A stretch of 17,333 bases of DNA from CBDULQ01 sp965368115. Lineage in GTDB: Bacteria > Pseudomonadota > Gammaproteobacteria > SZUA-229. The stretch covers positions 1 through 17,333 of the forward strand of contig CBDULQ010000051.1 of the NCBI GenBank assembly GCA_965368115.1. Direction: 5' to 3'. Shown one piece after another: positions 1-5,929 of the stretch; within the stretch, counting starts at the first letter, position 1, and each line of letters starts with the position of its first letter. Below the pieces are notes generated by a model, which was given only the letters and a program-made list of their open reading frames with translations, ran no database searches and had not been told where the DNA came from. The position numbers were made by a program, and so were the translations under genes.

Positions 1-215
1 CCCCAGATTTTGCCCATCGCCTTCATGATGCTACGCTCATTCGGCTCGTCGCCACCCAGGGTTTCTTCACGAACGTATTTCACCACATCCCAGTGCTCCT
101 GGGTGGGATCGATACCCTCTTCGGCAAAGATTTCCGCTGCGATTTCTTCGTTCCAGTCGTTGGAGTTGACCAGATAACCATTTTCGGTTCTTTCAACTGA
201 GTCAAGAAGTGCCAT
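1..215 (-). CDS. DsrC/TusE-family sulfur relay protein, 3' end outside window
   Basis: Translating the minus strand from the ATG at 215-213 gives 71 residues beginning MALLDSVERTENGYLVNSND, open to the window edge. It aligns without gaps for long stretches with the full DsrC encoded at 6273-6605: GYLVNSNDW matches GYLANLNDW and EHWDVVKYVRE matches NHWEVINFLRE. A GAGG ribosome binding site sits about 7 nt before the start. The family carries sulfur as a persulfide on a C-terminal cysteine; TusE has one such Cys and DsrC two. That tail lies outside the window, so it cannot be classed as TusE, true DsrC or a regulatory RspA-like form. It is the last gene of the minus-strand flank, 126 nt after the cas6-like gene. 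Confidence 0.9.
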   Translation of the reverse strand, partial: MALLDSVERTENGYLVNSNDWNEEIAAEIFAEEGIDPTQEHWDVVKYVREETLGGDEPNERSIMKAMGKIW

Positions 216-284
216 ATTTACGCCTCAATTTCCGGTATTAAGTTAAACTCTGAAATTCTAGGGCGCATACTAAACCACAAAAGC

Positions 285-323
285 AAGCCCCTGTACTTAT
301 CCCATTAGTTATATTGGGGGCTT
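285..323 (-). terminator. Possible intrinsic terminator after the cas6-like gene
   Basis: Read on the minus strand, AAGCCCC (323-317) and GGGGCTT (291-285) form a 7-bp stem, followed by GCTTTTG. The 25-nt loop is long for an intrinsic terminator and the U-run is only four, so this is tentative. It would separate the cas6-like gene from the DsrC-like gene. Confidence 0.3.
298..313. promoter_or_regulatory. Imperfect copy of the dsrA-upstream 7-2-7 dyad
   Basis: TATCCCATTAGTTATA matches 13 of 16 bases of TATCCCATTTGGGATA at 2439-2454, with a perfect left half (TATCCCA) and a degraded right half. It lies about 83 nt upstream of the DsrC/TusE-like start codon. I infer a shared operator; no factor is known from the sequence. 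It also falls in the loop of the possible terminator at 285-323. Confidence 0.3.
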
Positions 324-341
324 TGATTGTCCAGATTCCGC

Positions 342-1052
342 TCAGGTGCCGGCAAAGTGGGATTTCTCGGACATTTCGCCCACTGCTTTTATGCCCTTAT
401 GGGGGATAAACAGGCCAAAACCGTGTTTGCGACCTTCGCCGATACCCTTCTGCTGCAGGGTCACCGAAGCCTTCGGGTCGAGATCGGCCACCATCACGCT
501 CACCGTTTCCACGCGACCGTCGGGCATCTGGAACGCATGGCCCACGCCGCACAGCACTTTCTTCACCTTGACATCCATATCGCGCATTTCCGTGACAATG
601 CGCTGCAGAAAGGCTTCTTCGTCTTCGCCAGGCAGAATCGGCACATAGCGGGCGAACAGGGTACCCAGGCTGGTCAAGGGCTTGACCTCGGCCTGACCCA
701 CCTCGACAGTGTACTCGCCTACCAGCAGGGTCTGGCCGGTCAGTTCATGGGCATCGTCGATGCGCTCCCGGGGCACACGCAGTTGCATGCGAGCGCGTTT
801 AGACAGGTAAATGAAATCTTCCGGACTGCTTTCGTCCGGGCGTTGCCAGCCGTTGCCGCTGGATGCACCGTGAATCAGGTGCACGCCGGCATCGTCTTCT
901 TCCGCCAGCCAGGGCAGCGCCTGGTGCAGGGCCCGCGACAGGTCATGGGCGTGGTCCAGCGCAATCTGTCGGCAGTCGATCTTGTAGGACAGATCAACGA
1001 TGGTGTCGGGCACCTTGAACTCCTGCTGATCGTCATCCTCTTGCCAGAGCAT
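342..1052 (-). CDS. Cas6-like RAMP protein (Cmx6 / type I-MYXAN family), no CRISPR array in view
   Basis: This 236-residue protein has the layout of the Cas6/Cmx6 family of CRISPR RNA endoribonucleases. It has an N-terminal VDLSYKI strand, DHAHDLSRALHQALPWL (about 33-49), GVHLIHG (56-62), LRVPRERI (91-98), and a C-terminal glycine-rich loop GIGEGRKHGFG (203-213) followed by LFIPHKGI. Family members normally cut CRISPR repeats to make crRNA. No repeat array, Cascade gene or cas1/cas2 is present in the window, so it may have another RNA target or serve a distant array in trans. An AGAGG ribosome binding site lies 5 nt before the ATG. The upstream 63-residue gene ends 39 nt away, so the two are probably co-transcribed. 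I am confident of the family and not of the role. Confidence 0.8.
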   Translation of the reverse strand: MLWQEDDDQQEFKVPDTIVDLSYKIDCRQIALDHAHDLSRALHQALPWLAEEDDAGVHLIHGASSGNGWQRPDESSPEDFIYLSKRARMQLRVPRERIDDAHELTGQTLLVGEYTVEVGQAEVKPLTSLGTLFARYVPILPGEDEEAFLQRIVTEMRDMDVKVKKVLCGVGHAFQMPDGRVETVSVMVADLDPKASVTLQQKGIGEGRKHGFGLFIPHKGIKAVGEMSEKSHFAGT

Positions 1053-1091
1053 AAAAACCTCTTAATTCAGTAAGTTAGCCGGTTACACCGG

Positions 1092-1283
1092 TCATTTGTT
1101 CGGCGATGTAAAAGCCGCCTCGAGCCGGGTTTCCCAGTCGTTTGGGGTGTCCGGAAACGGCGGACGCACATCAATCTGAAAGAACATTTCACCGTTGCGG
1201 GCGCGCTGCTTCAGCGCTTCCACCACGTCATCGAAGCTGGCCAGCTCGTGTTCCTGCATCAATACTTCACTTAAATACAGCAT
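1092..1283 (-). CDS. Hypothetical 63-residue protein between dioxygenase and cas6-like genes
   Basis: I do not recognise this short acidic protein. It starts MLYLSEVL, has a predicted helix rich in E, A, L and K (about residues 16-30), and ends in a segment with FFQIDVRPPFPDTPNDWETR. It has no signal peptide, membrane segment or cysteine. The ATG lies 2 nt after the dioxygenase stop codon and is preceded by AGGGA at good spacing, which implies translational coupling. A second in-frame ATG eight codons in has a weaker ribosome binding site. The tight position between two conserved genes, and a proper start signal, argue that it is real. A function related to its neighbours is inference only. 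Confidence 0.65.
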   Translation of the reverse strand: MLYLSEVLMQEHELASFDDVVEALKQRARNGEMFFQIDVRPPFPDTPNDWETRLEAAFTSPNK

Positions 1284-1285
1284 GC

Positions 1286-2185
1286 TTAGCTTCCCTGGTT
1301 TAAATCGGTATTAGAAATTCGGTCGTAGTACCGGGCTCGATACAGCAGCCGCCCCTGTTCCGGTGCGGCGTGATCGGTGAATTCGGTGCGATTGTGTAAT
1401 ACGTTGTTGCAGATTATACCCTCGCCCGGATTCAGCCTGTACCTAATCACGTAAGGGTTATTTGGGGTCAACAACTCGTTTAAACAAGCCACCGCGTCTT
1501 GAGTTGCCGGGTCGTCGCGCCACACGATGTTACGGGTACGGGCGGAAAAACGCATGTGCAGATTGCCCCGCGGGTCCAGCGAAAACACCGGTCCGCCCTG
1601 CTCGGCGCGGATCTCCTGCCCATTTTCGACGTTCGGCGGAATGGTCATGGCCCGGGGATGCTGCAGCGCCTCGATGAAACGGGGGTCGGCATCACGCAGC
1701 TGGATATAGACCATCTCGTGATCCAGCAACAGATTCTCGCCACCCTCGGCCGCATCGCGCACGCAATGCATGAGAATGCCGCGAATGGCCTGCTCCGGCC
1801 GGTTGTAATAGCCGTCGGTATGCCAGCTCAGGCGCCGGTTGGTATAGGGGATATAGCCGGCGTGCCGGCCCACATCCCGTACCTGCAGCGAGGTGATGGC
1901 ATCATCATCGGCACACAGATTGCCGTCCAGTCGCTCCAGTCCCAGGCGCCGGCCCAGCTGGCGTACGAAAGCCTTGTCACCGTGATCCGGGTCGTTGAGC
2001 CGGTAGATCACCATATTACTGCGCCGTACCTGCTCCAGCAGGGCCTGCTGTTCGGCGGCGCTCAGCTCGGCGCCGTCGATCGCCACTCGCATGGCCTCTG
2101 CAGCGGCGGGATATCGATCCAGCCGGGCCTGGCGCCAGTGCTGATAGGCCGTGGCATCGGCCAGTGAAAAAGGGTTACCGCTCAA
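1286..2185 (-). CDS. TauD/TfdA-family Fe(II)/2-oxoglutarate-dependent dioxygenase
   Basis: The protein carries the facial triad of this enzyme class: the HTD of LSWHTDGYY and the distal His in ICNNVLHNRTEF, with a candidate 2-oxoglutarate-binding Arg in the following LLYRARYYDR segment. Such enzymes couple 2-oxoglutarate decarboxylation to substrate hydroxylation. The substrate here is unknown, and similarity to taurine dioxygenase does not establish taurine use. An ATG at 2302 is in frame, but its first 39 codons look non-coding and cross a candidate promoter at 2213-2245. I prefer the TTG at 2185 (299 residues), preceded by GGAG at 6-nt spacing. It heads the minus-strand cluster and is divergent from dsrA. 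Family call is firm; start is tentative. Confidence 0.85.
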   Translation of the reverse strand: MSGNPFSLADATAYQHWRQARLDRYPAAAEAMRVAIDGAELSAAEQQALLEQVRRSNMVIYRLNDPDHGDKAFVRQLGRRLGLERLDGNLCADDDAITSLQVRDVGRHAGYIPYTNRRLSWHTDGYYNRPEQAIRGILMHCVRDAAEGGENLLLDHEMVYIQLRDADPRFIEALQHPRAMTIPPNVENGQEIRAEQGGPVFSLDPRGNLHMRFSARTRNIVWRDDPATQDAVACLNELLTPNNPYVIRYRLNPGEGIICNNVLHNRTEFTDHAAPEQGRLLYRARYYDRISNTDLNQGS

Positions 2186-2212
2186 GGTGAACTCCGGGTG
2201 GAAACGGGAGGC

Positions 2213-2245
2213 TATATATAATGAGTATCCCGCGCCACAATTCAA
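2213..2245 (-). promoter_or_regulatory. Candidate sigma70-type promoter for the dioxygenase cluster
   Basis: On the minus strand TTGAAT (2245-2240) is followed after 18 nt by TTATATATA (2221-2213), a plausible -35/-10 pair. Transcription would begin a little before the GGAG and TTG start at 2185, giving a short leader. The same AT stretch read on the plus strand contains TATAAT (2217-2222), but no -35 is visible there. Confidence 0.4.
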
Positions 2246-2438
2246 GCTGCCGTAACGGGATATACCCTGACCGCCAGCCCGTGACAGCCCGGTTACGCCC
2301 ATTAACCAGGTTAATACCCGGGCGCCTGCCGATAAAAATTTTTATTTCTGTGTCAGCAACTTATATCCCCTCGTGGGTGCTACATTCCTTAGTCCATTGT
2401 GTTAAAACTTGGGCCCTGCGTAGTGGACTGATCCGGTA

Positions 2439-2454
2439 TATCCCATTTGGGATA
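2439..2454. promoter_or_regulatory. 7-2-7 dyad TATCCCA-TT-TGGGATA, putative operator
   Basis: Two 7-base arms are perfectly inverted around a 2-base centre. This half-site length and spacing is the geometry used by NarL/NarP-type LuxR-family response regulators (consensus half TACYYMT), although the third and seventh bases differ from that consensus. A related 16-mer is at 298-313, and a perfect TACCCAT half-site lies close by on the minus strand at 2484-2478. Binding is inferred. Confidence 0.4.
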
Positions 2455-2543
2455 GCAGGAATACCCCCTCCCCCCCCATGGGTAGGATGTTCTGTGATGT
2501 TTACTGGGCCTAGACTACTGCGCACTGATAGGGGGGTGAATTT

Positions 2544-2557
2544 CTGACCCTGGTCAG
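2544..2557. promoter_or_regulatory. 6-2-6 dyad CTGACC-CT-GGTCAG, putative operator
   Basis: A perfect 6-base inverted repeat with a 2-base centre lies about 120 nt before the dsrA start; two more flanking pairs match after one wobble position. Its sequence differs from the TATCCC element, so it may serve a second regulator. It is not followed by a U-run, so it is not a terminator. Confidence 0.35.
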
Positions 2558-2581
2558 GAATTTATCTTCAATAAAGTTTTA

Positions 2582-2608
2582 AACCGTATGACTTCGGTTA
2601 TACATAAT
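2582..2608 (+). promoter_or_regulatory. Possible dsrA promoter and overlapping inverted repeat
   Basis: CATAAT (2603-2608, 5 of 6 to the -10 consensus) or TATACA (2599-2604) could be a -10 element, but no good -35 lies at the right distance, which suggests activator dependence if it is real. AACCG (2582-2586) and CGGTT (2595-2599) form an inverted repeat with an 8-nt gap just upstream. This would give a leader of about 60 nt before dsrA. Confidence 0.25.
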
Positions 2609-2675
2609 TAAGCAGGGGTGCAGGCTTACCAGCCCCCTAGGATAAAAACCTGTCGTCCCTACTACGGAGATCGCC

Positions 2676-3938
2676 ATGGCTGCAAATAAGATCTATGAAA
2701 CACCGATGCTGGATGTACTTGAAGAAGGCCCCTGGCCGAGCTTCATCTCAGGCATCAAAGCTCTGCGTGACAATCACGAGTCACAGTTCATCAACGATAT
2801 CACCAGCTCACTGCTTGGTCAGTTAGAACACTCTTACGAAACTCGTAAAGGTTACTGGAAAGGCGGCACCGTATCTGTATTCGGTTACGGCGGCGGTATC
2901 ATCCCCCGTTTCTCCGAAGTAGCAAAAGCCTTCCCGGAATCCAAAGAATTCCACACCCTGCGTGTACAGCCGACTCCCGGCAACTACTACACCACTGACA
3001 TGCTGAACCAACTGGCTGACAGCTGGGAAAAACACGGTTCAGGTCTGGTCACCTTCCACGGTCAAACCGGTAACATCATGTTCATCGGTACCACCACAGA
3101 CGGTACTCAGACATTCTTCGACGAAATCAACGAATACGGCTGGGACCTGGGTGGTGCCGGTCCTTGTGTACGTACTGCAATGTCTTGCGTAGGTGCCGCT
3201 CGTTGTGAAATGTCTAACTGTAACGAGCACGCGATTCAGCGTTGGCTGGTGAACAACTTCACCGACGACGTTCACCGTCCTGCTCTGCCTTACAAGTTCA
3301 AGTTCAAGATCTCTGGCTGCCCCAACGACTGTCAGAACTCTATCGAACGTGCCGACTTCGCTGTTATCGGTACATGGCGCGACGACATGAAAGTCGACCA
3401 GGAAGAGTTCAAGAACTACATGGGCACCAAAGGCCGTCAATACATCATCGACAACGTGATCACTCGTTGCCCGACTCAGGCACTGTCTCTGAGCGACGAC
3501 GACAAGATCCAGGTTGATAACCGTAACTGCGTACGTTGCATGCACTGCCTGAACGTTCTGCCCAAAGCACTGCATCCGGGCGACGACAAGGGTGTAACCA
3601 TCCTGATCGGTGGTAAGCGTACTCTGAAGATCGGTGACCTGATGGGTACTGTTGTTGTTCCGTTCAAGAAGCTGGAAACCGAAGAAGATTACGAAAGCCT
3701 GGTTGAAATGGCTGAAGAAATCATCGATTTCTGGGCAGAGAACGGCCTGGAGCACGAACGTTGCGGTGAGATGATCGAGCGTATCGGTCTGGTTAACTTC
3801 CTGGAAGGTATCGGCGTAGAGGTTGATCCCAACATGGTTAACAACCCACGCCAAAGTTCATACGTACGTATGGACGGCTGGGATGACGAAGCCGTTAAGT
3901 GGTTCGAGCGCAAAGCTGAAGAAGCAGCTAACGCTTAA
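2676..3938 (+). CDS. dsrA: Dissimilatory sulfite reductase alpha subunit, oxidative type
   Basis: DsrA with DsrB forms the cytoplasmic siroheme enzyme that, in sulfur oxidisers, converts sulfane sulfur to sulfite. The siroheme/4Fe-4S ligands are C171 and C177 (CVGAARC) with C215 and C219 (SGCPNDC). An inserted ferredoxin domain supplies C265, C285, C288 and C291 (CPTQAL then CVRCMHC). At 420 residues it is full length. The ATG follows GGAG at normal spacing. Codon use is strongly biased toward CGT, AAC and CTG, as expected for an abundant protein. It heads an operon with dsrEFH and dsrL, which marks it as the oxidative (rDsr) form and not the sulfate-reducer form. Confidence 0.98.
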   Translation: MAANKIYETPMLDVLEEGPWPSFISGIKALRDNHESQFINDITSSLLGQLEHSYETRKGYWKGGTVSVFGYGGGIIPRFSEVAKAFPESKEFHTLRVQPTPGNYYTTDMLNQLADSWEKHGSGLVTFHGQTGNIMFIGTTTDGTQTFFDEINEYGWDLGGAGPCVRTAMSCVGAARCEMSNCNEHAIQRWLVNNFTDDVHRPALPYKFKFKISGCPNDCQNSIERADFAVIGTWRDDMKVDQEEFKNYMGTKGRQYIIDNVITRCPTQALSLSDDDKIQVDNRNCVRCMHCLNVLPKALHPGDDKGVTILIGGKRTLKIGDLMGTVVVPFKKLETEEDYESLVEMAEEIIDFWAENGLEHERCGEMIERIGLVNFLEGIGVEVDPNMVNNPRQSSYVRMDGWDDEAVKWFERKAEEAANA

Positions 3939-3962
3939 TCCAGACATTATTGAGAAATTAGT

Positions 3963-3987
3963 GTGGGGCTTCGTGCCCCACCTTTTT
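3963..3987 (+). terminator. Terminator-shaped hairpin between dsrA and dsrB (attenuator or processing element)
   Basis: GTGGGGC (3963-3969), loop TTCGT, GCCCCAC (3975-3981), then CTTTTT: a compact 7-bp GC-rich stem with a U-run, 25 nt after the dsrA stop. A competing 10-bp helix is possible between 3959-3968 and 3998-4007 (with one G-U pair), which would break this stem and lies just before the dsrB ribosome binding site. Since dsrA and dsrB must be made together, termination here is presumably partial, or the stem mainly protects or processes mRNA. Confidence 0.6.
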
Positions 3988-4022
3988 ATAGATTTAACCC
4001 TACACTAGTTGAGGAAATAATC

Positions 4023-5099
4023 ATGGCAATGGCAGATATGCGTCCGCCCATCGAGTCTGGTTGTCCAGACGGTTTCCAGTACATGCACCCTGCGATGCGC
4101 CGCAACTTCGGCAACTGGAAATACCACACTGACCCGCAGCCCGGCGTCCTGTGCCACGTTGCTAACAGTGGTGAAAAAGTTTTCACTGTTAAAGCGGGTA
4201 CTCAACGTATTCTTGACCTGTTCACTCTGCGCACTCTGACCAAAATCGGTGACGAGTTCGCTGACGGTTACATCCGTTTCACCATTCGTTCCAACATCGA
4301 ATACATCGTTACCGACGAAGCCAAAGTCGAGCCCCTGATCAAGGCGCTGGAAGATGCCGGTTTTGTTGTTGGTGGTACTCGTAACTCTGTAACCACTCTG
4401 TCTCATACCCAGGGCTGGCTGCACTGCGACATCCCGGGCACTGACGCATCCGGTGTTGTTAAATCCATGATGGACGAGCTGATCGGCGAGTTCAAAGCCT
4501 GGAACATGCCGAACCGTGTTCACATGACGACTTCCTGCTGCCAGATCAACTGTGGTGGCCAGGGCGACATCGCGATCAACGTTCAGCACACCAAGCCACC
4601 CAAGATCGACCACAGCCTGGTATCTAACGTTTGTGAACGTCCTTCTGTTGTTGCTCGTTGCCCGGTTGCTGCGATTCGTCCCGCACTGGTTGACGGTAAG
4701 CCTTCTCTGGAAGTTGACGAGAAGAAATGTATCTGCTGCGGTGCTTGCTTCCCGCCTTGTCCTCCGATGCAGATCAACGACGCAGAGCACACTAAACTGG
4801 CTATCTGGGTTGGTGGTAACCACTCTAACGCTCGTGGCAAGCCGACCTTCCAGAAACTGGTTGCTTCCGGTATCCCGAACAACCCGCCGCGTTGGCCTGA
4901 AGCCACTGCAATCGTTAAGCGCATTCTGAAGTGCTACAAAGAAGACGCTCGCGATTGGGAACGTGTTGGTGAGTGGGTTGAGCGTATCGGTTGGCCGCGT
5001 TTCTTCGAGCTGACTGGTCTGCCGTTCACCAAGTACCACATCGACAACTGGCGTGGTGCACGTAACAGCCTGAACGCTTCTACTCATATCCGCTTCTAA
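4023..5099 (+). CDS. dsrB: Dissimilatory sulfite reductase beta subunit, oxidative type
   Basis: DsrB pairs with DsrA in the alpha2-beta2 enzyme and carries the catalytically active siroheme. The protein is 358 residues from the ATG at 4023, which follows GAGGAAA. The frame is open 20 codons further upstream, but that stretch covers the hairpin and is not coding. The coupled cluster ligands are C135 (LHCDIPGTDASG) and C172, C173 and C177 (SCCQINC), the same 37-1-4 spacing as in characterised DsrB. The ferredoxin domain supplies C213, C236, C239, C242 and C246 (CPVAAI then CICCGACFPPC). dsrE follows after 20 nt. Confidence 0.98.
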   Translation: MAMADMRPPIESGCPDGFQYMHPAMRRNFGNWKYHTDPQPGVLCHVANSGEKVFTVKAGTQRILDLFTLRTLTKIGDEFADGYIRFTIRSNIEYIVTDEAKVEPLIKALEDAGFVVGGTRNSVTTLSHTQGWLHCDIPGTDASGVVKSMMDELIGEFKAWNMPNRVHMTTSCCQINCGGQGDIAINVQHTKPPKIDHSLVSNVCERPSVVARCPVAAIRPALVDGKPSLEVDEKKCICCGACFPPCPPMQINDAEHTKLAIWVGGNHSNARGKPTFQKLVASGIPNNPPRWPEATAIVKRILKCYKEDARDWERVGEWVERIGWPRFFELTGLPFTKYHIDNWRGARNSLNASTHIRF

Positions 5100-5119
5100 T
5101 CTAAAGGGGATAAGAGAGA

Positions 5120-5512
5120 ATGAAATACGGCATTTTGATAAACGAAGGTCCTTACCAGCATCAGGCCACTGACAGTGCATACCAGTTCTGTAAAGCCGCT
5201 ATTGCCAAGGGCCATGAGATCTTCCGCGTGTTCTTCTATCACGACGGTGTTAACAACGCGACTGACCTGGCGGTTCCGCCCCAGGACGATCGCAACATCA
5301 CCGCGAACTGGGTCAAACTCGCTGAAGAAAACAATATCGATATGGTCGTTTGCATCGCCGCGGCACAACGCCGCGGCCTGCTTGATGCAAACGAAGCAGA
5401 ACGTCAGGGCAAGCGAGGCGATAACATCGCACCTGTATTCCGCATTTCCGGCCTGGGCCAGTTGGTTGAAGCCGGCATCGAATGCGATCGTCTGCTGACA
5501 TTTGGTGATTAA
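5120..5512 (+). CDS. dsrE: Sulfur relay subunit DsrE (TusD family)
   Basis: At 130 residues this matches DsrE, the large subunit of the cytoplasmic DsrE2F2H2 hexamer that moves persulfide sulfur to DsrC. The active cysteine is C78 in MVVCIAAAQRRG, the same position as the functional Cys78 of the Allochromatium protein. The N-terminus MKYGILINEGPY is typical of the TusD/DsrE fold. AAAGGGG precedes the start. The dsrEFH trio is found in sulfur oxidisers and absent from sulfate reducers, so it fixes the direction of the pathway. Confidence 0.97.
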   Translation: MKYGILINEGPYQHQATDSAYQFCKAAIAKGHEIFRVFFYHDGVNNATDLAVPPQDDRNITANWVKLAEENNIDMVVCIAAAQRRGLLDANEAERQGKRGDNIAPVFRISGLGQLVEAGIECDRLLTFGD

Positions 5513-5526
5513 TAAAGGGTAGAAAT

Positions 5527-5919
5527 ATGTCTGAACCTTGGGAAGATGAAGTCGAAGGTCCGGTTAAGAAATTCATGTTCGTTAACCGCAAGGCACCTTA
5601 CGGCACTATTTACGCTCTTGAGTCACTCGAAGTTGTATTAATTACCGCAGCATTCGACCAGGACGTAAGCCTTGTATTTACTGATGACGGTGTGTACCAG
5701 CTGAAAAAAGGCCAGAGCACTGACGGTATCGGTATGAAAAACTTTTCTCCAACCTATCGTGCTCTTGAAGGTTACGATATTGAAAAGCTGTACGTTGACC
5801 AGGAATCTCTGGACGAACGCGGCCTGACTGCTGATGACCTGCTGGTCGATGTTGAAGTCATGAGCCGTGCCGACCTGGCTGGCCTGATGGACGAACAAGA
5901 CGTCGTACTGAGCTTCTAG
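5527..5919 (+). CDS. dsrF: Sulfur relay subunit DsrF (TusC family)
   Basis: This 130-residue protein has the TusC/DsrF core KKFMFVNRKAPYGTIYALES followed by VVLITAAFDQDVSLVF and a helix with EKLYVDQESLDERGL. It contains no cysteine at all, consistent with DsrF being the structural member of the DsrEFH hexamer and not a sulfur carrier. It lies 14 nt after dsrE and 10 nt before dsrH. Confidence 0.96.
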   Translation: MSEPWEDEVEGPVKKFMFVNRKAPYGTIYALESLEVVLITAAFDQDVSLVFTDDGVYQLKKGQSTDGIGMKNFSPTYRALEGYDIEKLYVDQESLDERGLTADDLLVDVEVMSRADLAGLMDEQDVVLSF

Positions 5920-5929
5920 GAGATAAATC

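Larger units (their letters stand above)
2186..2675. other. Divergent intergenic control region between dioxygenase and dsrA
   Basis: These 490 nt contain no convincing gene. An open frame at 2221-2547 on the plus strand reads as low-complexity protein with a proline run encoded by the C-tract and no ribosome binding site. The stretch holds two dyads (2439-2454, 2544-2557), a 10-bp inverted pair (GGGATATACC at 2257-2266 and GGTATATCCC at 2435-2444), a C8 run at 2470-2477, and an inverted repeat AGTCCA/TGGACT (2391-2396, 2424-2429). A GC-rich leader hairpin lies around 2614-2638 and the dsrA ribosome binding site (GGAG) at about 2665. It is the obvious place for regulation of both transcription units. 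Confidence 0.75.

Noticed and set aside
327..1073. Plus-strand open frame of 248 codons over the cas6-like gene
   Set aside because: The minus-strand frame has clear Cas6/Cmx6 motifs and a ribosome binding site; the plus-strand translation is His/Gln-rich shadow sequence.
1079..1091. Small hairpin CCGGT-TAC-ACCGG after the 63-residue gene
   Set aside because: Only 5 bp with a three-base loop and no U-run; too short to call as a terminator.
2217..2222. Perfect TATAAT on the plus strand as the dsrA -10
   Set aside because: No -35 at proper distance, over 450 nt from dsrA, and better explained as part of the AT-rich minus-strand promoter.
2221..2547. Plus-strand open frame of 108 codons between the dioxygenase and dsrA
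   Set aside because: No ribosome binding site, low-complexity proline run from the C-tract, no family resemblance, and it overlaps operator-like dyads.
1..2675. CRISPR array accompanying the Cas6-like gene
   Set aside because: No regularly spaced direct repeats are visible in the flank or control region; the repeated elements are short inverted hexamers at irregular spacing.
3963..4022. Upstream extension of the dsrB frame by 20 codons
   Set aside because: It covers the intergenic hairpin; the ATG at 4023 has GAGGAAA at correct spacing and gives the normal DsrB N-terminus.
4005..5180. Long antisense open frame (391 codons) opposite dsrB; similar ones at 3039-3854, 9976-11139 and 12754-13812
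   Set aside because: They arise from the strong codon bias of the dsr genes, which leaves few stops on the other strand. No ribosome binding sites or recognisable protein features.
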